Positions 32,502-37,222 of a stretch of DNA of 37,222 nt are shown piece by piece (the stretch's first letter is position 1; each line of letters starts with the position of its first letter). The stretch is from Actinacidiphila cocklensis. Its GTDB lineage: Bacteria; Actinomycetota; Actinomycetes; Streptomycetales; Streptomycetaceae. The stretch lies in NCBI RefSeq assembly GCF_907177275.1, contig NZ_CAJSLV010000097.1, positions 1 through 37,222 on the forward strand, read 5' to 3'. The notes under the pieces are model-generated. The model was not told the origin of the DNA. It made no database searches and saw only the letters and a list, made by a program, of their open reading frames with translations. The translations under genes were made by a program, and so were the position numbers.

Positions 32502-32834
32502 TCACGCCCGGAAGACGTGGCGGCGGATGGCCGCGGCGTTGGAGAAGATCCGGATCCCGAGGACGACCACGACACCGGTCGACAGCTGCGCGCCCACCCC
32601 GAGCTTGTCGCCGAGGAAGACGATCAGCGCGGCCACCACCACGTTGGACAGGAAGGAGACCACGAAGACCTTGTCGTCGAAGATCCCGTCGAGCATCGCG
32701 CGCAGCCCGCCGAAGACGGCGTCGAGCGCGGCGACCACGGCGATCGGGAGATACGGCTCGACCCCGGTGGGCACCACGGGGCGCACCACGAGCCCGACCA
32801 CGACTCCGACGACGAGGCCCAGTACGGCGATCAC
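32502..32834 (-). CDS. sbp: Small basic protein Sbp (DUF1290)
   Basis: A 110-residue integral membrane protein with three or four helices: MIAVLGLVVGVVVGLVVRPVVP (1-22), the central YLPIAVVAALDAVFGGLRAMLDGIF and VFVVSFLSNVVVAALIVFLGDKLG, and a final VVVVLGIRIFSNAAAIRRHVF with a basic end. It fits DUF1290 over its full length. Its ATGA overlaps the stop of the upstream DUF881 gene, and the second DUF881 begins eight bases downstream, so all three are translationally linked. No function has been established for Sbp; in Bacillus the gene lies in the ylxW-ylxX-sbp-ftsA-ftsZ region. Confidence 0.95.
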   Translation of the reverse strand: MIAVLGLVVGVVVGLVVRPVVPTGVEPYLPIAVVAALDAVFGGLRAMLDGIFDDKVFVVSFLSNVVVAALIVFLGDKLGVGAQLSTGVVVVLGIRIFSNAAAIRRHVFRA

Positions 32835-33766
32835 TGCGAACCCTTCCCTGTTGCGGCGTTGTCCGCCTGCCCGCTGCCGCCCGAGACCGGCCGGGCATAG
32901 CGCACGATCAGGCTGGGAGCGGCCGGCAGGCGGACGTCCTTCTCCACGGTGACGCTCGCCCGGATCCCGTAGTTCTCCTGAAGCACGTGCAGATACTGAC
33001 CGTCCGCACTGTCCTGGAACGCCGTGCTCAGCTTTTCCCCGTCACCGATCGCCAGCACCGTATACGGCGGCACCAGCGGTCTGTTGTCGACCAGTATGGC
33101 GTCCCCCGCGGCCCGGATCGCCGACAGTGCCGTCAACCGCTGCCCGTTGACGCTGACCGCCTCCGCGCCGGACGCCCACAGGCCGTTCACCACACGCTGC
33201 ATGTCGCGGTCGCGGACCCGCCCGGTGTCGGAGAACCCGCTGCTCTCCCGCGGGCCGCCGGTGCCGCCCTGGGAGGCCTCCTTGGCGTCGTCCACGACCA
33301 GCTCGACCCCGGGGCCCTGTATTGGGGTGGCACCCGTCAGCAGTTCGAGCAGCGCGGTGTTGTCGCCGCCGTGGTTCTGCAGGGCGGCGCGCTGCTCGGC
33401 GGACACGGTGTCGCGCAGGGTGTCGACGCTCTTCTGCAGGCTGTCCGCGCTCCTCGTCTCGGTCTGGACCCTGTCGATCAGCTTCTGCCGCTCCTTGGCC
33501 GCCGTGGGGGCCGCCCGGTGTGCCTGGGCGGCCCCCACGGTGACCACGATCGCGGCGAGCACCAGTCCCGCGGCAAGACCGAGCCGGCCGCTGAGCGAGG
33601 TGGGCAGCCGCGAGGTGCCGACCTGGCCGCGGCGGGCGGCCGCCTCGGCGTACCCGTCGTCGAGACTGTGCTCCATGACGTTGGTGAGCAGGGACATCGA
33701 CGCGTCGGGCCGCCGCTGGGGAGCCCCGGGCGCGGGACTGCTCCGATCGGGTTGCGGCTGCGGCAT
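32831..33766 (-). CDS. DUF881 membrane-anchored protein (first copy)
   Basis: A 311-residue bitopic membrane protein. The cytoplasmic N-terminus contains DASMSLLTNVMEHSLDDGYAEAA, a patch worth comparing with division-protein interaction motifs. One membrane helix follows (about 60-82, LGLAAGLVLAAIVVTVGAAQA), then a coiled coil (KERQKLIDRVQTETRSADSLQKSVDTLRDTVSAEQ) and the DUF881 domain (about 150-300, IQGPGVELVVDDAKE, AEAVSVNGQRLTALSAIRAAGDAILVDNRPLVPPYTVLAIGD). It starts the DUF881-Sbp-DUF881 unit. The ATG at 33766 is my choice; an ATG at 33775 is equally possible as neither has a clear ribosome-binding site. Confidence 0.93.
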   Translation of the reverse strand: MPQPQPDRSSPAPGAPQRRPDASMSLLTNVMEHSLDDGYAEAAARRGQVGTSRLPTSLSGRLGLAAGLVLAAIVVTVGAAQAHRAAPTAAKERQKLIDRVQTETRSADSLQKSVDTLRDTVSAEQRAALQNHGGDNTALLELLTGATPIQGPGVELVVDDAKEASQGGTGGPRESSGFSDTGRVRDRDMQRVVNGLWASGAEAVSVNGQRLTALSAIRAAGDAILVDNRPLVPPYTVLAIGDGEKLSTAFQDSADGQYLHVLQENYGIRASVTVEKDVRLPAAPSLIVRYARPVSGGSGQADNAATGKGSQ

Positions 33767-33825
33767 GCCGCACATCGTCGCACGTCGGGACCACCACACT
33801 CGAATGGCCCCCTCACGACGCGCCG

Positions 33826-33875
33826 CCCGGGTGCCCGATCACCCGGGACCGCCGCCCGGCCCGCCTCCGGGCGGC
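33826..33875 (-). terminator. Double hairpin after the nucleotidyltransferase gene
   Basis: Two adjacent perfect stems: CCCGGGTG/CACCCGGG (33826-33847, loop six) and GCCGCCCGG/CCGGGCGGC (33851-33875, loop seven). They lie 20-70 bases after the stop of the gene that ends at 33895 and so separate it from the DUF881 operon. Confidence 0.75.
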
Positions 33876-33894
33876 TCGCCGTCCTACCGCGCGG

Positions 33895-36390
33895 TCACTC
33901 CCCCGCGCCCTCCACGACCTGCGACCACTCGTCCAGCAGTGCCTGCGCGGACGTGTCGTCCGGGCCTTCCGCCCACAGGTGGGTGACCGCTTCCGCGGGG
34001 TCGGGCAGCACCATGATCCAGCGCCCGTCGGACTCCACGACCCGTACGCCGTCGGTGGTGTCCACGGAGCGCTCGCCGGCCTCCTCGACCACCCGGCGCA
34101 TCACCGAGCCCTTGACCGCCCACGGGGTCGGCACGTCCCGCTTGAGCACGTGCGCCTGCGGGATACGGGCGTCGATCTGGCTGAGGGTGAGCTGCGTGCG
34201 CGCCACCAGGCCGATGAGCCGCACGAAGGCGGCGGAGCCGTCGAAGACGCTGCTGAACTCCGGCACGATGAAGCCGCCGCCGGCGTCGCCGCCGAAGATC
34301 GTGCCCTCCTCGCGCCCGACCCGCGTCAGGTCGTCGGGCGACGTCGTCGTCCAGGTGACCTGGGTGCCGTGGTACGCGGCCACCTGCTCGGCGATCCTGG
34401 TCGTGGTGACCGGCAGCGCCACCCGCCCGCTGCGCCGCTCGGCGGCCACCAGGTCGAGCAGCACCAGCAGCGCACGGTGGTCCTCCACGATCCGCCCGCG
34501 CTCGTCCACCAGCGACAGCCGCTCGCCGACCGGGTCGAACCGCACACCGAACGCGGCCCGCGCCGACGACACGATCTCGCCGAGCCGTACGAGCCCGGCC
34601 CTGCGGGTCTCCTCGGTCTCGGTGGGGCGTGCCTCGTCCAGACCGGGGTTGACCATGAGCGAGTCCACCCCGAGCCGTCCGAGCAGCGAGGGCAGGACGA
34701 GCCCCGCGCTGCCGTTGGCGGCGTCCACCACGACCTTCAGACCCGACTCCGCGATACCGGAGATGTCCACCGCACGCAGCAGCGCGCCGGTGTAGGAGTC
34801 GAAGACCGTCGAGGGGAAGCGCAGGTCGCCGATCTCGCCGGGGAAGGCCCTGCGGTACTCCTGCCGGGCGAAGACCCGGTCGAGTTTGCGCTGGCCGGCC
34901 GCGGAGAGGTCGGCGCCGCGCTCGTCGAAGAACATGATGTCGAGGGAGTCGGGACGGCCGGGCGAGGTGCGGATCATGATGCCGCCGGCACTGCCGCGTG
35001 CGGTCTGCTGGCGGGCCACCGGCATAGGCACGTTCTCCAGGTCCCGCACCTCGATCGCACTGGTCTGCAGCGCCGAGATGACCGCGCGTTTGAGTGCGCG
35101 CGCACCACGGGAGTGGTCACGGGCCGTGGTGACCGTGGCGCCCTTCTTCAGCGTCGTGGCGTACGCCCCCGCCAGCCGTACGGCCAGCTCGGGTGTGATC
35201 TCCACGTTCAGGATGCCGGAGACCCCGCGGGCGCCGAACAGATGCGCCTGGCCGCGGGACTCCCAGATGACGGAGGTGTTGACGAAGGCGCCCGCCTCGA
35301 CCGTCTTGAAGGGGTAGACCCGCACGGTGCCGGCGATGATCGACTCCTCGCCGATCAGGCACTCGTCGCCGATCACCGCCCCGTCGTCGATCCGGGCGGC
35401 CCGCATCACATCGGTGTTCTTGCCGATCACGCACCCGCGCAGGTTCGTCTGCGGGCCGATGTAGACGTTGTCGTGGATCACGGCCTTGTGCAGGAACGCG
35501 CCGGACTTCACGACGACGTTGGAGCCGATGACGCTGTGTTCGCGGATCTCGGCGCCGGCCTCGACCTTGGCGTAGTCGCCGATGAACAGCGGCCCGCGCA
35601 GCACCGCGTCCGGGTGCACCTCGGCGCCTTCCGCGACCCATACGCCCGGGGCGATCTCGAAGCCGTCGACGTCGACGTCGACCTTGCCTTCGAGCACGTC
35701 TGCCTGGGCCTTCACATAGCTCTCGTGGGTGCCGACGTCCTCCCAGTAGCCCTCGGCGATGAAGCCGTAGATGGGCTTGCCCTCCTTCATCAACTGCGGG
35801 AAGACGTCACCCGACCAGTCGACCGGCACGTCGGCCTCGACGTAGTCGAAGACCTCGGGCTCCATGACGTAGATACCGGTGTTCACGGTGTCGGAGAAGA
35901 CCTGGCCCCAGGTCGGCTTCTCGAGGAAGCGCTCGACCCTGCCCTCGTCGTCGACGATGGTGATGCCGAACTCCAGCGGGTTGGGCACGCGGGTCAGGCA
36001 GACGGTGACGAGGCCGCCCTTCTGCTTGTGGAACTCGATCAGCTCGGTGAGGTCGAAATCCGTGAGCGCGTCGCCCGAGATCACCAGGAACGAGTCGTCC
36101 TTCAGGGCGTCCTCGGCGTTCTTGACGCTGCCCGCGGTACCGAGCGGCTTCTCCTCGTTCGCGTAGGTCAGCTCCATTCCGAATTCCTCGCCGTCCCCGA
36201 AATAATTCTTCACGAGGGATGCGAGAAACTGGACTGTGACGACCGTCTCAGTGAGTCCGTGCCTCTTGAGCAGCGTCAGAACGTGCTGCATGATCGGCCG
36301 ATTCACGACTGGGAGCAGAGGTTTGGGCATGCTTGAGGTCATTGGGCGAAGGCGGGTACCTTCGCCTCCGGCCATAACAACCGCTTTCAT
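33895..36390 (-). CDS. Sugar-1-phosphate nucleotidyltransferase fused to a degenerate phosphomannomutase domain
   Basis: An 831-residue protein, of the group usually annotated as mannose-1-phosphate guanyltransferase. Residues 1-235 form the nucleotidyltransferase with GGEGTRLRP...MPKPLLPV (8-28), SGDALTDFD and WEDVGTHESY. Residues 245-375 form a left-handed beta-helix of hexapeptide repeats (VIGSNVVVKSGAFLHKAVIHDNVYIG). Residues 395-831 resemble a phosphoglucomutase/phosphomannomutase, but its catalytic loops are altered: the serine loop reads IRTSPGRPDS (473-482), the metal loop FDPVGER (618-624), the sugar loop GGDAGGGF (700-707) and the phosphate loop LPDPAEA (795-801). The C-terminal part is probably non-catalytic. 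It would make GDP-mannose or a similar NDP-sugar for cell-envelope glycans. AGGAGGA precedes the ATG at 36390. Confidence 0.9.
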   Translation of the reverse strand: MKAVVMAGGEGTRLRPMTSSMPKPLLPVVNRPIMQHVLTLLKRHGLTETVVTVQFLASLVKNYFGDGEEFGMELTYANEEKPLGTAGSVKNAEDALKDDSFLVISGDALTDFDLTELIEFHKQKGGLVTVCLTRVPNPLEFGITIVDDEGRVERFLEKPTWGQVFSDTVNTGIYVMEPEVFDYVEADVPVDWSGDVFPQLMKEGKPIYGFIAEGYWEDVGTHESYVKAQADVLEGKVDVDVDGFEIAPGVWVAEGAEVHPDAVLRGPLFIGDYAKVEAGAEIREHSVIGSNVVVKSGAFLHKAVIHDNVYIGPQTNLRGCVIGKNTDVMRAARIDDGAVIGDECLIGEESIIAGTVRVYPFKTVEAGAFVNTSVIWESRGQAHLFGARGVSGILNVEITPELAVRLAGAYATTLKKGATVTTARDHSRGARALKRAVISALQTSAIEVRDLENVPMPVARQQTARGSAGGIMIRTSPGRPDSLDIMFFDERGADLSAAGQRKLDRVFARQEYRRAFPGEIGDLRFPSTVFDSYTGALLRAVDISGIAESGLKVVVDAANGSAGLVLPSLLGRLGVDSLMVNPGLDEARPTETEETRRAGLVRLGEIVSSARAAFGVRFDPVGERLSLVDERGRIVEDHRALLVLLDLVAAERRSGRVALPVTTTRIAEQVAAYHGTQVTWTTTSPDDLTRVGREEGTIFGGDAGGGFIVPEFSSVFDGSAAFVRLIGLVARTQLTLSQIDARIPQAHVLKRDVPTPWAVKGSVMRRVVEEAGERSVDTTDGVRVVESDGRWIMVLPDPAEAVTHLWAEGPDDTSAQALLDEWSQVVEGAGE

Positions 36391-36413
36391 GTCGGAAACA
36401 TCCTCCTCAGGAC

Positions 36414-37022
36414 TCAGTCGGCCGTGGTGTCCGCCCTCACAAGTCGGCGGACCTGCACCACGTAGAGGATCCCTGCCCACCAGTACAGGGTTGTACCCCA
36501 ACCTGTGAAAGCCCAGCCGAAAACAGCCGCCAGGGTCGCAAGCCAACCGCTGCCGTCGCTGAGCAGCAGCAGCGGAAAGGCGTACATGAGGTTGAAGGTA
36601 GCCGCTTTCCCGATGAAGTTCACCTGGGGTGGGCCGTATCGGTGCCTCGTAAGAATCAGCAGCATCACTGCCATCATCGCCTCACGGGCGAGGAGCAGGA
36701 TGGTGATCCACAGCGGCAGGATGTCCCGCCAGGTGAGGCCTACCAGGGTGGACAGCACATACAGCCGGTCGGCGGCGGGATCGAGCAGCCGGCCGAGGTT
36801 GCTGATCTGATTCCAGCGCCGCGCCAGCTTGCCGTCCAGGTAGTCGCTCACCCCGCTGAACGCCAGCACCAGGAGTGCCCAACCGTCAGCCTTGGGACCA
36901 CCGAACTCGGGCCACAGAATCAGCCACAGGAACACCGGTACACCGACGAGGCGGGCCATACTCAGGATGTTCGGGATCGTGAAGATCCGATCCGTTTGGA
37001 CCCGTGTCTCCTGGACCTCCAC
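36414..37022 (-). CDS. pgsA: CDP-alcohol phosphatidyltransferase (PgsA-like)
   Basis: A 202-residue integral membrane enzyme with five or six helices. It carries the full CDP-alcohol phosphotransferase motif SDYLDGKLARRWNQISNLGRLLDPAAD (DG..AR........G...D...D), which binds the CDP head group and two metal ions, so it should transfer a phosphatidyl group to an alcohol such as glycerol 3-phosphate or inositol phosphate. Position matches pgsA2 (Rv1822) of the equivalent mycobacterial cluster, so phosphatidylglycerol-type synthesis is a guess. The GTG at 37022 has AGGAGGGG nine bases upstream. A TAGAGT -10 (37067-37072) places the promoter right beside the rRNA terminator. Confidence 0.92.
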   Translation of the reverse strand: MEVQETRVQTDRIFTIPNILSMARLVGVPVFLWLILWPEFGGPKADGWALLVLAFSGVSDYLDGKLARRWNQISNLGRLLDPAADRLYVLSTLVGLTWRDILPLWITILLLAREAMMAVMLLILTRHRYGPPQVNFIGKAATFNLMYAFPLLLLSDGSGWLATLAAVFGWAFTGWGTTLYWWAGILYVVQVRRLVRADTTAD

Positions 37023-37066
37023 CGGGGTCCCCTCCTGCTGTATCTCCGTACGAACGTTGCGGGCCG

Positions 37067-37072
37067 ACTCTA
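37067..37072 (-). promoter_or_regulatory. -10 element of the pgsA-like gene
   Basis: TAGAGT on the minus strand matches TAGRRT. The corresponding -35 region would fall in the A/T run and stem of the rRNA terminator, so the two elements overlap physically. Confidence 0.5.
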
Positions 37073-37082
37073 CCCCAGGCAC

Positions 37083-37124
37083 AAAAAAGGCCTGGCCCCG
37101 GATCAATGATCCGAGGCCAGGCCT
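37083..37124 (-). terminator. rRNA operon terminator
   Basis: A ten-base stem (37088-37097 with 37115-37124), one mismatch, six more pairs (37099-37104 with 37108-37113) and a three-base loop. On the minus strand it is followed by TTTTTT (complement of 37083-37088), a classical intrinsic terminator directly after 5S rRNA. Confidence 0.95.
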
Positions 37125-37132
37125 CTAATAAT

Positions 37133-37222
37133 TGTTCGGCGGCGTCCTACTCTCCCACAGGGTCCCCCCTGCAGTACCATCGGCGCTGAAAGGCTTAGCT
37201 TCCGGGTTCGGAATGTAACCGG
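37133..37222 (-). rRNA. rrf: 5S ribosomal RNA (3' part, 5' end outside window)
   Basis: The minus strand reads CCGGTTACATTCCGAACCCGG, AAGCTAAGCC, CGATGGTACTGCAGGGGGGACCCTG and GGGAGAGTAGGACGCCGCC, the conserved loop B/C/D/E landmarks of 5S rRNA. About 30 bases of the 5' end are cut off by the window. The 16S and 23S genes should lie further right on the same strand. Confidence 0.98.

Noticed and set aside
32018..34795. A 925-codon plus-strand open frame
   Set aside because: Crosses four genes of the opposite strand and their terminators; low-complexity Arg/Pro/Ser translation.
33979..36336. A 785-codon plus-strand open frame
   Set aside because: Antisense shadow of the nucleotidyltransferase gene; low-complexity translation, no start context.

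Overview
The window is a high-GC, gene-dense stretch typical of Streptomyces or a close relative (Streptomycetaceae). Third codon positions are almost all G or C, there are many GTG starts, and several genes seem to have leaderless mRNAs. Families that I know mainly from streptomycetes (a DUF5999 protein, a Gly/His-rich PadR regulator) are present. The 5S rRNA at the right edge and the mycobacteria-like gene order next to it place this in the chromosomal core or its border. I see no prophage, insertion sequence, CRISPR array or complete tRNA gene.

Left third (1-12.8 kb), accessory metabolism and regulation: the end of an unknown protein, a helical-repeat protein, uracil-DNA glycosylase (ung), and two short-chain dehydrogenases in one operon behind a TetR-type operator. 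Next comes a translationally coupled pair, a HipA-like kinase and a DUF3037 protein, then a Rieske lipoprotein. These are followed by a divergent LysR/EamA exporter pair, and a divergent MocR regulator/PNPOx-family pair sharing a direct-repeat operator. Two more EamA exporters, a Clp-N-domain protein flanked by a heptanucleotide tandem repeat, and a PdxH-like oxidase complete the region.

Middle (12.9-23.4 kb): a secreted GH3 glycosidase divergent from its likely LacI repressor, a PadR autoregulator divergent from a small AraC regulator plus VOC protein, a DUF1059 protein, a PhzF-like isomerase, a CPBP protease homologue, a glutamate-cysteine ligase family enzyme, an unrecognised 195-residue protein and a DUF5999 protein.

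Right third (23.4-37.2 kb), conserved core: glycine decarboxylase gcvP behind a tandem glycine riboswitch, a PRC-barrel protein and DNA polymerase IV (dinB) with a DNA-damage-type promoter. Then, all on the minus strand, come pgsA-like, a sugar-1-phosphate nucleotidyltransferase fused to a degenerate phosphomannomutase domain, DUF881, Sbp (DUF1290), DUF881, a GarA/OdhI-like FHA protein with an added zinc ribbon, an FtsR-type MerR, DUF151 and a second MerR. From memory, this is the order of the M. tuberculosis Rv1822-Rv1832 neighbourhood, except that gcvH is missing and the nucleotidyltransferase is inserted. The set links glycine/central carbon metabolism, phospholipid synthesis and division-associated membrane proteins. 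The window ends in an rRNA operon (5S, minus strand) whose terminator abuts the pgsA-like promoter.

The most interesting items are the RecA-NDp/PafBC-type promoter of dinB with a palindrome beside it, the pseudo-phosphomannomutase domain, the HipA-like/DUF3037 pair, the DUF881-Sbp-DUF881 module, and the FHA protein that combines a zinc ribbon with a conserved phospho-switch motif.
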